NCBI GenBank assembly: GCA_009781005.1
Contig: WQYX01000002.1
Location: forward strand, 62,001 to 126,000
DNA from: Polyangiaceae bacterium
Lineage (GTDB): Bacteria; Myxococcota_A; Polyangia; Polyangiales; Polyangiaceae
Length of the DNA stretch: 64,000 bases
Direction: 5' to 3'
Shown: positions 39,438-49,438 of the stretch, piece after piece
Position numbering within the stretch: position 1 is the first letter of the stretch
Layout: each line of letters begins with the position of its first letter
Notes under the pieces: generated by a model
Seen by the model: only the letters and a program-made list of their open reading frames with translations
What the model was told of the DNA's origin: nothing
Databases searched by the model: none
Program-made: the position numbers and the translations under genes

Positions 39438-40055
39438 TTATAACGTGCGTTGGTGCCAGCACGTGCGAAGCTCTTCGATGCATTGACGAGCGCGTGCAAG
39501 GCTTGGGCTCCGTCGAATGGCCCGTTCGACCGACCAGCTCCGAGCCGCCTCGATGAACCAGGATCCGTATCCGGGTGCAGTTTTTCGGCAAAGTCCAGGT
39601 TTTGGTACAATCGCTGTTTGAATTCGAGGCTTCGTCGACATGCGAGCTAAATTAACGAGAGTTACTTTAGGGTCACGTTCTTTTTCCGGTTCCATCGGCA
39701 ATTTCATCGCGCCTACGTGAAGTGCTGCGGCTGCGCACTCATGGTCTGCAAGAAACCATGCTTCGACGGCGTGTACGGCAAGACGAAGAACGTAGTAGTC
39801 GCCCTGATTTGTTAGTCTATTTTTCGATAGCCAGGTACCCGGACACTCCTCGTCGCAATCGAGATCCCGAAGAATCAAATAAGGCGAACTCCGGTTGGCG
39901 TTGAGCAGATTGGGAATGAGCGAATCAAGCCTAGATTTCCATCCTGAGGCAACAAGCAAGGGACTGACCTGAAAACCGGCAGCTTCACAGAGCCGCGTGG
40001 CAAAGGGAGCATCCGTGTCTCCTTCGACGACGATGGTGATGGAAGCTGGAATCAA
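39438..40055 (-). CDS. TOPRIM/DUF4276-like protein, putative nuclease partner of the AAA ATPase
   Basis: ITIVVEGDTDAPFATRL...PYLILRDLDCDEE...LAVHAVEAWFLADHE; TTGA overlap with the upstream AAA gene. Confidence 0.65.
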   Translation of the reverse strand: MIPASITIVVEGDTDAPFATRLCEAAGFQVSPLLVASGWKSRLDSLIPNLLNANRSSPYLILRDLDCDEECPGTWLSKNRLTNQGDYYVLRLAVHAVEAWFLADHECAAAALHVGAMKLPMEPEKERDPKVTLVNLARMSTKPRIQTAIVPKPGLCRKTAPGYGSWFIEAARSWSVERAIRRSPSLARARQCIEELRTCWHQRTL

Positions 40056-41221
40056 GGCCTGGTCCCGAATGTCCCGAGATTCGCGTATTCATCAGGGCGT
40101 GTGATGTCCTCCACATACATAGATAGTGGCATATCCGCTTTGGCAGCATCCACGAGCTTGGGCCATGCCTTGCCGCTTTTCGCGGTCGTTTCGGAACCGG
40201 TTGTCTCGAGAATCAAGAGTTCCGAGGGATCAACTCCTTTATCCGCAAGGAGATCTGGAGAATGGCTGGTCATGATCACCTGTCGAGCGTGACGCGACGT
40301 CACGTTGCTGACAATGCTTGGAAGTTGCCGAACGGCCGCCGCATGAAGTGACATTTCCGGTTCTTCGAGCAGGAGCGGACCTCCAGATTCATCGAGAAAC
40401 CAAAGGAGTCCGATAAGACGGAGGGTTCCGTCGGAGAAGGCCCACTCCCGTTGCCACGCACCTTCCTTACGCCAATGATTATATTTCGCACGCAAATGCG
40501 GAACACCCTTTTTGTCTTGCATCCATTCTAATTTTTCGAATTGCGGCAAAACGCTTCGAAGCCCTTTCTGAATTCGATTCAAACGAGCATCGCGCGTCCT
40601 TTTGGAAACTTCGCCCATCGCCTCGATGAGTCCCGTTCCAAGCCCCTTTCCGAAACGGCGGGAGTCGCCTTGTGCAGGCGCCCGAACGAGCTGCGGAATC
40701 ACATGAATGTAGTCAACCGTACGAAGAAAATCGCGGAGAGATCGAAACTTGGCATTCGCCGAGCGTTGCTCCAGGGCGGTTGCGAAGAGAAGCTCGGGAT
40801 CCTTCTTGTCATCGGGATTCGGGCGATGCAGGCGATTCTCTTCATCCCGATCAACGATCTCTTCAACAATCCGTGCGGGACCAGGTTTCTGCGATGAACC
40901 CGTGGCCTCGAGAACCAAGCGATAACGCCACGTGCTTCCATCAATTTCGGCACTAACCGCGATTGTTATGGTCGGATTTGCGCCCGCGTGCAGCGAGCGC
41001 ACCGAGCGAATACCGCCGCGATTGCTCTTCTCGAGAGCATTGGTGAGACCCCCACCGTCAACGGCAAGTTCTTGAAGAAACCGAAACGCATCGAGCAAAT
41101 TCGACTTTCCGGACGCATTCGGACCGACCACGAACACCCGGTTGGCCAGTTCCACGTCGACCGTCCTGAAGTTGCGCCAGTTTTCGAGTTTGAGGCGCGT
41201 GAATCGTCCTTGCATGATCAA
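40052..41221 (-). CDS. AAA (ABC/SMC-type, OLD/AriA-like) ATPase
   Basis: LKLENWRNFRTVDVEL...VGPNASGKSNLLDAFRFL (Walker A), GPLLLEEPEMSLH (Walker B), QVIMTSHSPDLLA. Confidence 0.9.
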   Translation of the reverse strand: MIMQGRFTRLKLENWRNFRTVDVELANRVFVVGPNASGKSNLLDAFRFLQELAVDGGGLTNALEKSNRGGIRSVRSLHAGANPTITIAVSAEIDGSTWRYRLVLEATGSSQKPGPARIVEEIVDRDEENRLHRPNPDDKKDPELLFATALEQRSANAKFRSLRDFLRTVDYIHVIPQLVRAPAQGDSRRFGKGLGTGLIEAMGEVSKRTRDARLNRIQKGLRSVLPQFEKLEWMQDKKGVPHLRAKYNHWRKEGAWQREWAFSDGTLRLIGLLWFLDESGGPLLLEEPEMSLHAAAVRQLPSIVSNVTSRHARQVIMTSHSPDLLADKGVDPSELLILETTGSETTAKSGKAWPKLVDAAKADMPLSMYVEDITRPDEYANLGTFGTRP

Positions 41222-41293
41222 CCCGCTTGTTTTCCGCGATGCTACGGCACGCGTCGTAGGCTCGCAACGAGGTCGCGCTCGTCCATCCTCCGA

Positions 41294-42487
41294 TCAAAAA
41301 AGCCTTGCGGCGGTGTCGTCCATGAAGAGCCACGATGCGCGCGGGATGCGCAAGGTGTCACCTTCGCGCGTGAGTCTGCCGCATGCGGTGAGCTTGTCGA
41401 TGGCCTCGATGCGTTCGGCAGTCCATGGATCGATGCCGAGATCGCTCGAGGCGCGCGCGAGATCGACTCCGCCCTCGATGCGCAATCCAAGCATGATGCG
41501 CTCGCGTAAGAGCGTTTGCGCATCGAGCATCTCGGACGAGATCGAAATCCCGTCACCTTCGCCAACCACGTCGTCGCGCACGGTCTTCGTGGCCTCGACG
41601 TACTTCTTGGGATCGATCGCGTTTCGATAACGCACGCCACACCGCCCGGCCCTAAGAGCTCTCAGAAAACCGAAGGCGGCGACGCCGAGACCGATGTACT
41701 CGTCGCCATGCCAATATGCGAGGTTGTGCCGTGCCTCTTGCCCGAACGTTGCGTAATTCGAAATCTCGTAATGATGAAAGCCGCGCGCCTCGAGCGCCTC
41801 ATCGACCGCCATGAAGGCATCCGCAACGACCCCGTCATCGGCCACAGGAAGAAGACCGCGACGTCGCCTTTCGCCAAACTGCGTGCCTGGCTCGATCGTG
41901 AGCTGGTAGCAAGATAAATGTCCGACGCCCGTTGCTGCGAGCGCATCGGCTTGCGACCGTGCGTCCTCAGCGCTCTGGTTCGGCAGACCGAAGATGAGAT
42001 CCGTGGAGACGCGCGGGACCCCGGAAGCGAGCGCGGCTTCGATGGCGCGGCGTGCGCCATCCGGATCGTGCAGTCGTCCGAGGAAGCGCAGCTCCTTGGC
42101 GCGCAGCGACTGCGTGCCGATCGACAGTCGGTTGACACCGGCACGACGAAGAGCAGAGGCACGCGCGCGATCGAGAGAAGTGGGATTGCATTCGACTGTG
42201 ATCTCGGCGTCCGCGCTCACGTCGTAAAGCTCGCGCAGTAGGGCGAGCACGCGCCCGAGCTCGCGCGGCTCCCAGAGACTCGGCGTGCCGCCACCGAAAA
42301 AGATGCTCGTGATCGCGACGGGTTCGATGCGCCCAGCAACGTACCTCGCGCGCGCCCGAGCCTCTCGCACAACAGCATCGGCGTAACCTACGTGATCGAG
42401 CTCGTCTCGCCCGATCGCGTAGCTAACGAAATCACAGTACGGGCACTTTGCGAGACACCATGGAAAGTGCACGTAAATCGCGGTCAC
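41294..42487 (-). CDS. hemW: Radical SAM coproporphyrinogen III oxidase-like / HemW
   Basis: AIYVHFPWCLAKCPYCDFVSY...IFFGGGTPSLWEP...GVNRLSIGTQSL...STDLIFGLPNQS. Confidence 0.88.
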   Translation of the reverse strand: MTAIYVHFPWCLAKCPYCDFVSYAIGRDELDHVGYADAVVREARARARYVAGRIEPVAITSIFFGGGTPSLWEPRELGRVLALLRELYDVSADAEITVECNPTSLDRARASALRRAGVNRLSIGTQSLRAKELRFLGRLHDPDGARRAIEAALASGVPRVSTDLIFGLPNQSAEDARSQADALAATGVGHLSCYQLTIEPGTQFGERRRRGLLPVADDGVVADAFMAVDEALEARGFHHYEISNYATFGQEARHNLAYWHGDEYIGLGVAAFGFLRALRAGRCGVRYRNAIDPKKYVEATKTVRDDVVGEGDGISISSEMLDAQTLLRERIMLGLRIEGGVDLARASSDLGIDPWTAERIEAIDKLTACGRLTREGDTLRIPRASWLFMDDTAARLF

Positions 42488-42613
42488 AACGACGCTTCTA
42501 TAGCTAAAGCGGAGGCTACATCGAGACCTGCACTCCCGTTGCCGTAAGGAAGCGAGGGTGGTAGGCACAATGTGGGCATTTCGCCTGCAGTATTGAAGAT
42601 CCAAGCCGTATCT

Positions 42614-44776
42614 ATGCTTGAGGTCACCGACATCATCGATCGTGTGCGGGCCTACCAGCCGGCGGCAGACGCCGCCTTGATCCAGCGCGCGTACGACTTC
42701 AGCGCGAGGGCTCACCAAGGTCAGAAGCGCAAATCAGGGGAGCCGTACTTCGTGCACCCCGCGTCGGTTGCCGGCATCATCACCGAGCTCCGCCTTGACA
42801 CGGCGAGCGTTTGCGCCGGGCTGCTCCACGACGTCGTTGAGGACACGCTCGCCACCGTCGAAGACATCGAGCACGAGTTCGGCGGGGAGATCGCGTCGCT
42901 CGTCGACGGCGTCACCAAGCTCGGCAAGATCAACTTCACCTCGAGGGCAGATCACCAGGCCGAGAATTTCCGCAAGATGGTCGTTGCCATGGCGCGCGAC
43001 ATCCGCGTCTTGCTCATCAAGCTCTGCGACCGCGTCGACAACATGCGAACGCTCGAGCACATGAAACCGGACGCGCAGGAACGCATCGCGAGAGAGACGC
43101 TCGAGATCTACGCGCCGCTCGCCAACCGCCTCGGCATCCAAGCGTTCAAGTGCGAGCTCGAAGATCTGTCATTTCGCTGGCTCGAGCCCGATTCCTACGC
43201 CTCGGTCAAGAGCGCGGTTCAAACCACCAAGAAAGACCGCGACAAGTACATCCTCGAAGTCACCAAAACGCTTTCGAGCCGCCTCGCCGAACAAGGCTTC
43301 GCCTCCGAGGTCAACGGCCGCGCCAAGCACCTTTACTCCGTGTGGCGCAAGATGAAGGCGAACGACAGTGCGATCGAACAGATCCACGACATCATCGCCT
43401 TTCGCGTGCTGGTGGAGAGCGTTGGCGACTGTTACGCGGCGCTCGGCGTCGTTCATTCGAAGTGGACGCCCGTGCCGGGGCGCTTCAAAGATTACATCGC
43501 GCTGCCGAAACCGAACATGTACCAGTCGCTGCACACCACGGTCATCGGGCCGGGCCGCGAGCGCATCGAGATCCAGATCCGAACCCACGAGATGCATCGC
43601 GTGGCCGAACGCGGGATCGCAGCGCATTGGAAATACAAGGAGCGCCACGGCGGTGGAGTTGCAGCGGACGACGCGCAACGTTTTGGTTGGCTCCGTCAAC
43701 TCATGGAATGGCAAAAGGATCTCAAGGATCCGGCCGAGTTCCTCGAGGGAGTCAAAGTCGATCTCTTTCAAGACGAGGTCTACGTCTTCACGCCCAAAGG
43801 CGAGGTGCGCGTCTTTCCGAGGGGCAGCACGCCGGTCGATTTCGCCTTCGCGATCCATTCCGAGCTCGGCGAGCACATCACGGGCGCGCGCGTCAACGGC
43901 AAGCTCGAACCCCTGCGCTACAAACTCCATAACGGCGACGTTCTCGAGGTCGTCACCAGCTCTTCGCAGCAACCGAACAAGGATTGGCTCGACTTCGTCG
44001 TCACCACGCGCGCGCGCGCGAAGATCCGAAGTTTTCTTCGTCAAGAACAGCGCGACAAGTCGCTCAGGCTCGGGCGCGAGCTGCTCGAACGCGAGTTCCA
44101 GCGCGCAAGCGTGTCGCTCTCGAAGCTGCTCAAGAACGACAGCGAGCTTCGCAAGGTGCTCGAGACGGTGAGCGTTCAGAACATCGACGAGCTCTTCATC
44201 GGCATCGGCTACGGCAAAATCGATCCGAGCGACGTGCTCGACGTACTCGCGCCACCGTCGGCCGACGGGGTCAAGAGCGTGCCTCCCGAGCAGCTCCGCG
44301 AAGGACGCCTCGCCGGGTTCGTCCGCAAAATCAAGGGCGACGACGGTGGCATCCGCTTGAACGGCATCGACGACGTGCTCGTCCGCTACGCCAAATGCTG
44401 TAACCCGCTGCCGGGCGACGACATCCTTGGATTCATCACGCGCGGCCGCGGCGTCACCATTCATCGTCGCGGATGCCCCAAAGCGTTCGATACGGATCCG
44501 GAGCGCCGCGTGGAAATCACGTGGGACTCGAAGGCAAAGATCAACCGCGCCGTGCATCTGCGCGTCGTCACCGCGAACCGTCCCGGCATCCTCGCAACGG
44601 TGGGCCAAACCTTTAGTCAGATGGGCATCAATATCAGCGAAGCGACCTGCCGCGCCGGCGACGACGGCAAGGCGATCAACACATTCACATTCGTCTGTCA
44701 GGACTTGAACCAACTGAAGAGCGTGATGCGCTCACTGCAGAAGGTGCAGGGTGTGGTGATAGTTGAGCGCGCATGA
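42614..44776 (+). CDS. Bifunctional (p)ppGpp synthetase/hydrolase (RelA/SpoT)
   Basis: [31 protein letters not shown] (HD), synthetase, TGS ([33 protein letters not shown]) and ACT domains. Confidence 0.95.
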   Translation: MLEVTDIIDRVRAYQPAADAALIQRAYDFSARAHQGQKRKSGEPYFVHPASVAGIITELRLDTASVCAGLLHDVVEDTLATVEDIEHEFGGEIASLVDGVTKLGKINFTSRADHQAENFRKMVVAMARDIRVLLIKLCDRVDNMRTLEHMKPDAQERIARETLEIYAPLANRLGIQAFKCELEDLSFRWLEPDSYASVKSAVQTTKKDRDKYILEVTKTLSSRLAEQGFASEVNGRAKHLYSVWRKMKANDSAIEQIHDIIAFRVLVESVGDCYAALGVVHSKWTPVPGRFKDYIALPKPNMYQSLHTTVIGPGRERIEIQIRTHEMHRVAERGIAAHWKYKERHGGGVAADDAQRFGWLRQLMEWQKDLKDPAEFLEGVKVDLFQDEVYVFTPKGEVRVFPRGSTPVDFAFAIHSELGEHITGARVNGKLEPLRYKLHNGDVLEVVTSSSQQPNKDWLDFVVTTRARAKIRSFLRQEQRDKSLRLGRELLEREFQRASVSLSKLLKNDSELRKVLETVSVQNIDELFIGIGYGKIDPSDVLDVLAPPSADGVKSVPPEQLREGRLAGFVRKIKGDDGGIRLNGIDDVLVRYAKCCNPLPGDDILGFITRGRGVTIHRRGCPKAFDTDPERRVEITWDSKAKINRAVHLRVVTANRPGILATVGQTFSQMGINISEATCRAGDDGKAINTFTFVCQDLNQLKSVMRSLQKVQGVVIVERA

Positions 44777-46176
44777 AAGTGACTGTCGTTGGCGGAGGGC
44801 TTGCGGGCTGTGAGGCGGCGTTTCAACTTGCCGAGCGCGGGATCGACGTCGAACTCATCGAGCAGAAACCGCTGTCGCGCACGCCCGCGCAAACGACCGA
44901 CAAGCTCTGTGAGCTCGTGTGCTCGAACTCGCTGCGCGGCGCGTCGCTCACGAACGCCGTTGGTCTCTTGAAGGAGGAGCTCCGGCGTGCGGGCTCACTC
45001 ATTGTCGAAGCCGCGGAGATCGCGAGAGTGCCTGCCGGTGGCGCTCTTGCCGTGGATCGAGACGTCTTCGCCAGCACCGTGACGGCGCGCATCCATGCAC
45101 ATCCCCGAATCCACGTTCGCCACGAGGTCGTCACGCGCTTGCCCGACGGAGCGGCCAAAGCACCGGTGATCCTCGCTACCGGTCCGCTCACCGGCGACGC
45201 GCTCGCAGCCGATCTCGCGCACGTCGTCGGTGCCGAGAACCTCGCATACTACGACGCGATCGCGCCCATCGTGAGCGCCGACTCGATCGCGTGGGACAAG
45301 GTCTTTCGGCAGTCGCGCTGGGGCAAAGGCGCACCGGTGACGGACGAAAGCGGCGACGAAACGCAAGATGCAACAGCGCTCGGCGACGAAGCGTACGTCA
45401 ATTGCCCATTCGACGAAGAAGGATACAAGACCTTCGTCCGCGCGCTCATGGATTCACAGAAGGTGGAGCCGCGCGCTTTCGAGGACGCGCGCTACTTCGA
45501 AGGCTGCCTGCCCATCGAAGTCATGGCCTCGCGCGGCGAGATGACGCTCGCCTTCGGTCCCATGAAACCCGTCGGGCTCACCGATCCACGCACAGGGAAA
45601 CGGCCGTACGCGGTCGTGCAGCTCCGTGCCGAAGACAAGATGCAAACTGCATACAATCTCGTCGGCTTCCAGTCCCGCATGACGCACGGAGATCAGGCGC
45701 GCATCTTCCGCATGATCCCCGGACTCGAAGACGCCGAGATCCTTCGCTACGGCAGCGTGCATCGCAACACGTTCATCGACTCACCGAAGTTGCTCGACGC
45801 GCGCATGCAGCTTCGTGCACGGAGCAACTTTTTTGTTGCAGGGCAGCTCGCAGGCGTCGAGGGCTATGTCGAGAGCTGCGCGAGCGGCTTTCTCTGCGCC
45901 GTGCTTCTTGCGCAGGCGCTCACGAATCACGCCGTCACGCCTCCCCCGGAGACAACCGCGCTCGGAGGCATTCGCACGCATCTGATGCGTGCAACCGAAA
46001 AGTTTCAGCCGTCGAACATCACCTGGGCGTGCATGCCTCCACCGCCGAATCGCAGACTCAAAAAGCACGATCGCTATCGAGCCATGGCAGACAGAGCACT
46101 CCTCGATCTCGACGCATGGCTGTCGACGGCACCGCTCGCAAAAGTCGCGCGCAATTTTAGACCGCTTTCAAGTTGA
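44773..46176 (+). CDS. trmFO: Methylenetetrahydrofolate-tRNA-(uracil-5-)-methyltransferase TrmFO
   Basis: [31 protein letters not shown]...[21 protein letters not shown]...[21 protein letters not shown] overlap with relA/spoT. Confidence 0.93.
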   Translation: MKVTVVGGGLAGCEAAFQLAERGIDVELIEQKPLSRTPAQTTDKLCELVCSNSLRGASLTNAVGLLKEELRRAGSLIVEAAEIARVPAGGALAVDRDVFASTVTARIHAHPRIHVRHEVVTRLPDGAAKAPVILATGPLTGDALAADLAHVVGAENLAYYDAIAPIVSADSIAWDKVFRQSRWGKGAPVTDESGDETQDATALGDEAYVNCPFDEEGYKTFVRALMDSQKVEPRAFEDARYFEGCLPIEVMASRGEMTLAFGPMKPVGLTDPRTGKRPYAVVQLRAEDKMQTAYNLVGFQSRMTHGDQARIFRMIPGLEDAEILRYGSVHRNTFIDSPKLLDARMQLRARSNFFVAGQLAGVEGYVESCASGFLCAVLLAQALTNHAVTPPPETTALGGIRTHLMRATEKFQPSNITWACMPPPPNRRLKKHDRYRAMADRALLDLDAWLSTAPLAKVARNFRPLSS

Positions 46177-46328
46177 CGCGAGGTCGAGGCGGGGCCGAGG
46201 AGCGGACCGGAATAGCCTTGAAGGCTTTGAGGACCGCACCGCAGGCCCCCCTGAGGTCCCGCCATAGGCGGGCCGACAGCGCCGAAGGCGCCGTCGATGC
46301 CGAGATCGCGGCAAATCGAAAGCGGTTA
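46159..46328 (+). repeat. Dispersed imperfect-hairpin element, copy 7 (outer stem type B)
   Basis: AGACCGCTTTCAAGTTGACGCGAGGTCGAGGC...GAGATCGCGGCAAATCGAAAGCGGTT, with internal CCCGCCATAGGCGGG and GGCGCCGAAGGCGCC insertions relative to copy 4. Confidence 0.85.
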
Positions 46329-47864
46329 GGAGGGCTCTATTTCGCTCTCGGTGGGAAGTGCTTCCGCGGCCTTGTCGCGCTCCAATCGCTCGAGTCCGCG
46401 CTTGTACATGATGAGCGTCGCGATCTCCTCGTGCTCTCGGCCATCCACGCGCACTCCGATTTTGATGGGCACTCGATAGTACCGGGGCGCATCGATGAAA
46501 CGGACTTTGCGACTCGTGTCGTCGAGCACGGGCACCGGCTTCACGGTGTCGTCGAGCCGCGCGAACATGGGAGACAGATCGTAACGGAAGACGTGCTTGA
46601 CCCGGCGCACGTCAGTGGCGAGGAGCGATGCATTCCGTTCGACGCGGCCGCTATGAACATAGCTGAGGATCGTGACGGGCACGGTTGCGCCCGCCTCGGG
46701 GTTCAGCGGATCGGGCAACGTGGTGGCGCTTTGCCAGAACGACTCGCGCGCGTTCACGATCACGTCGCGGCCAGACAGACGGCGAGCAGGCGCGCGGTAA
46801 CGCGTGATCCGCTGCGCGCCATAAACGCGGTGTACGCGCCGCATCATCCATTTGCTGACAATCTCTTGGATGCGATCCCTCGCGGCGTAGAGAAGACCGG
46901 CGATGAGGGCGAAGATGAAAAGACTCGAGCTCACGGTCCGCGGCGAACCCGCGCGCTTGGAAATCGCGAGCTGCCAAACGAACGCCCCTGCCGATACGAG
47001 AAGCGCGACGAAACCAGCAATCCAGTGATAGGCGCGCTCTTCGACCCGGAAGCTCTCGCGCTCGAGGAAAAGCACCTCTTGAAAGTGCTTCTTCAGACGG
47101 CTCGAGCGATCGAGGTAGCGCTCGAGCGCAGCGGGCGACGAGGGATCGGCATTCCCAAAACCGCGCTCGGTCCTGTACGCGAACTCCGATGCGAGCACCT
47201 CGCTGAGCCTAGCCTCGACCACCGCAAGCACAGGTTCGACGCGTTCGAGGTTCGGGGACTTCGACTGCGCGAAGTTCGACAGTGCGCGCTCCGCGTCCGC
47301 GAGCGCCTCACACATGCGAACGCTGATGTACTCGTCGACGAGCTCGCGCTCGCGAGTGAGCTCGGCGAGCTCGTCGTCGCCGGCATGCACGAGCCCTTCG
47401 CGCGCATCTTGCGAGATGCGCACGAAAGCCTCGATCCAGATCATGAGCGCGTCTTCGAGCTCGCTGCGGGAGGCCACGACGAAGAGCGAACCCGCGAGGC
47501 GGCAATGGCGGGCGAAGCCGTCCGAAGCGCGTGCGAGCTGGCTTGCCATGGCGAGCGCTCCACGTCGCAACGCATCGATCGTGACGGCGTCGTCCGTTGC
47601 GGCGAGCGCGGGCCCATCGAGACGCGTGAACACCTGCATCTGGTCCCACGGCACATGACGAACGAAAGCGTTTTGCGGAATCTGGATTTCGACATGCAAC
47701 GAGTACGGCACAGGCGCCTTCGCGGGGAGCGGAAGCGACAGGCTCCACTCCAGACGGGACGCATCATGAACGCCGACCCGAACCTGACCGGCTTGCTCAT
47801 CTGCCGCCTGTTCGGCCGCGATATAGTTTTCGGTCAGTTCAGCGATGGCCATGGAAGAATTCAC
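46326..47864 (-). CDS. Conserved-looking membrane-anchored protein of unknown function
   Basis: Long ORF with two central TM helices (AYHWIAGFVALLVSAGAFVWQL; SSLFIFALIAGLLYAA). Stop abuts repeat copy 7. Confidence 0.6.
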   Translation of the reverse strand: MNSSMAIAELTENYIAAEQAADEQAGQVRVGVHDASRLEWSLSLPLPAKAPVPYSLHVEIQIPQNAFVRHVPWDQMQVFTRLDGPALAATDDAVTIDALRRGALAMASQLARASDGFARHCRLAGSLFVVASRSELEDALMIWIEAFVRISQDAREGLVHAGDDELAELTRERELVDEYISVRMCEALADAERALSNFAQSKSPNLERVEPVLAVVEARLSEVLASEFAYRTERGFGNADPSSPAALERYLDRSSRLKKHFQEVLFLERESFRVEERAYHWIAGFVALLVSAGAFVWQLAISKRAGSPRTVSSSLFIFALIAGLLYAARDRIQEIVSKWMMRRVHRVYGAQRITRYRAPARRLSGRDVIVNARESFWQSATTLPDPLNPEAGATVPVTILSYVHSGRVERNASLLATDVRRVKHVFRYDLSPMFARLDDTVKPVPVLDDTSRKVRFIDAPRYYRVPIKIGVRVDGREHEEIATLIMYKRGLERLERDKAAEALPTESEIEPS

Positions 47865-47913
47865 TCGATCGGCATGTGGACGTGGCCACGATCCAAAAAG
47901 CGCATTTCATGCC

Positions 47914-48051
47914 GCACGGCGAGCGCGCAGATCTGCAGCCGAGACGGCCAAAGAGATGCGAGCCCGCCGAGACAGCGAGGCCGGAGGCGTACTAGAGGTA
48001 CGGGGGGAGGCCGAGCAACGAAGGCGGGCGACGCAGATCTGCAGGCCGTCA
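47914..48051. repeat. Dispersed imperfect-hairpin element, copy 8 (divergent)
   Basis: ACGGC...GCAGATCTGCAG...CCCGCC...central CGTACTAGAGGTACG...GGCGGG...GCAGATCTGCAGGCCGT. Confidence 0.6.
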
Positions 48052-48816
48052 CATGCTGAGGCCGCCGTCGACGTCAATGGTGCGTCCGTTGAAGTAGTCA
48101 CACTCGAGGACGAACTTGACCGCAACCCAGATGTCCTCCGGCACGCCAATGCGACCAACGGGAATGGCAGCAACGAGGGCGTCGCGCGCTTTCTGATTCA
48201 TGCCCTGTGTCATTGGCGTTTCGATCATGCCTGGGGCAACGGCGCCCACGCGGATGCCGAACGGCGCAAACTCTTTCGACCAAGTGACCGTGTTCGCAGC
48301 GAGCGCAGCCTTCGCCGCGGAGTAATTCGACTGCCCGCGGTTGCCATGGCGCGCGATGCTCGAAATGTTGACGATGACGCCCGGACGCGTGTTCGTTTCG
48401 ACCATCTTCGCAACGACTTCGCGCGCGAGAAATGTTGCACCGGTAAGGTTTACACCGATGACCGCGTCCCAATGATCCATCGAGAGCCTCATGATCTTGC
48501 CGGTCTCCTTGTCCTTTTTGACGAGCAGCCCGTCGCGCAAAATACCTGCATTGTTCACGAGACCGTTCAGGCCTCCCATGGCACCGTGGGCCCACCCGAC
48601 GAACGAGATGAGGTCGAATTCGTCCGTGACGTTGAGACGGCGCGCGTGCACCTTTCCGCGCGCGGCTTTGGCAGCGTCGACGGTGTCGGCGAGACCCGCC
48701 TCGTTGACGTCGCCAATGGCAACTTGAGCGCCGGATTCGGCGAGCCGGAGGGCGAAGTGACGACCCATGCCTTGGGCGCCACCGGAGATGACGATCTTCA
48801 GATCCTCGAGCTTCAT
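48049..48816 (-). CDS. SDR-family oxidoreductase (FabG-like)
   Basis: VISGGAQGMGRHFALRLAESGAQVAIGDV...NNAGILRDGL...SSIARHGNRGQSNYSAAKAAL. Confidence 0.9.
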   Translation of the reverse strand: MKLEDLKIVISGGAQGMGRHFALRLAESGAQVAIGDVNEAGLADTVDAAKAARGKVHARRLNVTDEFDLISFVGWAHGAMGGLNGLVNNAGILRDGLLVKKDKETGKIMRLSMDHWDAVIGVNLTGATFLAREVVAKMVETNTRPGVIVNISSIARHGNRGQSNYSAAKAALAANTVTWSKEFAPFGIRVGAVAPGMIETPMTQGMNQKARDALVAAIPVGRIGVPEDIWVAVKFVLECDYFNGRTIDVDGGLSM

Positions 48817-48853
48817 GGCCGCGGATTCTAGACTGAACAGGCTTTGAGTTCTC

Positions 48854-48892
48854 AGAGCATGTTGACCAGCCGTTTGCGCAGCAGGCTGGTCA
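48854..48892 (+). repeat. Dispersed hairpin element, copy 9: mini-derivative with the core deleted
   Basis: AGAGCATGTTGACCAGCCGT joined directly to TTGCGCAGCAGGCTGGTCA. Confidence 0.75.
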
Positions 48893-49255
48893 CCAGCGGA
48901 GCCATCCGACTGCGGTCGCGGCCAGTAGAATGAGTGTCACGACAACGACTTCCACAACGAACCGCATCGATCTCTTGAGTAGGCGATAACCTAAAGCCAC
49001 GAGCAAGGCCGCAATGAGCAACACAGGTAACCCTGTGTGGGCAGAGAGCGATCGCACGGCGATCTTGGCCGAACGCACGGCTGTCCCGAATGGGAACACG
49101 GAGACGCGGATCAAATGTCGGAGGACATCGTGGAGGTTCGGCACGAATATGCACGGATCGTGGCCAGCATCGCCGCATATGAGCAACTTCGTGGCAACGG
49201 TTCCGCCGCATCGAGTTCGCGGGGAGGCGTGCAATGCCTTGCGCAGATCGCGCAC
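48890..49255 (-). CDS. Small membrane protein, unknown function
   Basis: TM segments GLPVLLIAALLVALGYRLL and FVVEVVVVTLILLAATAVGWLRW; stop codon lies in repeat copy 9. Confidence 0.45.
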   Translation of the reverse strand: MRDLRKALHASPRTRCGGTVATKLLICGDAGHDPCIFVPNLHDVLRHLIRVSVFPFGTAVRSAKIAVRSLSAHTGLPVLLIAALLVALGYRLLKRSMRFVVEVVVVTLILLAATAVGWLRW

Positions 49256-49258
49256 CTT

Positions 49259-49401
49259 GAACGCATTTCAGAACCGTCGCGAGCGACGCGAGGTCGAGGC
49301 TTTTTCCGAGGAGCGCGCGGAGCGTACTTGAAGTACGTGAGCACGCACGGGCCGGAAAAAACGATGAGATCGCGGCGCGCAGCAGGTTATGAAATGCGTT
49401 C
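49259..49401 (+). repeat. Dispersed imperfect-hairpin element, copy 10
   Basis: Outer GAACGCATTTCAGAACC / GGTTATGAAATGCGTTC; inner TTTTTCCG / CGGAAAAA; central CGTACTTGAAGTACG; core CCGTCGCGAGCGACGCGAGG / GAGATCGCGGCGCGCAGCAGG. Confidence 0.9.
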
Positions 49402-49438
49402 TAGCGGTCGCGGCGAAGACGGGTCATAAGGCGATACG

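Noticed and set aside
43169-44713. 514-aa minus-strand ORF opposite relA/spoT
   Set aside because: Antisense shadow of a strongly recognisable RelA/SpoT coding sequence.
46173-48059. 628-aa plus-strand ORF across repeat copy 7 and opposite the membrane protein
   Set aside because: Arg/Glu-rich shadow frame; the minus-strand ORF has TM segments and better coding character.
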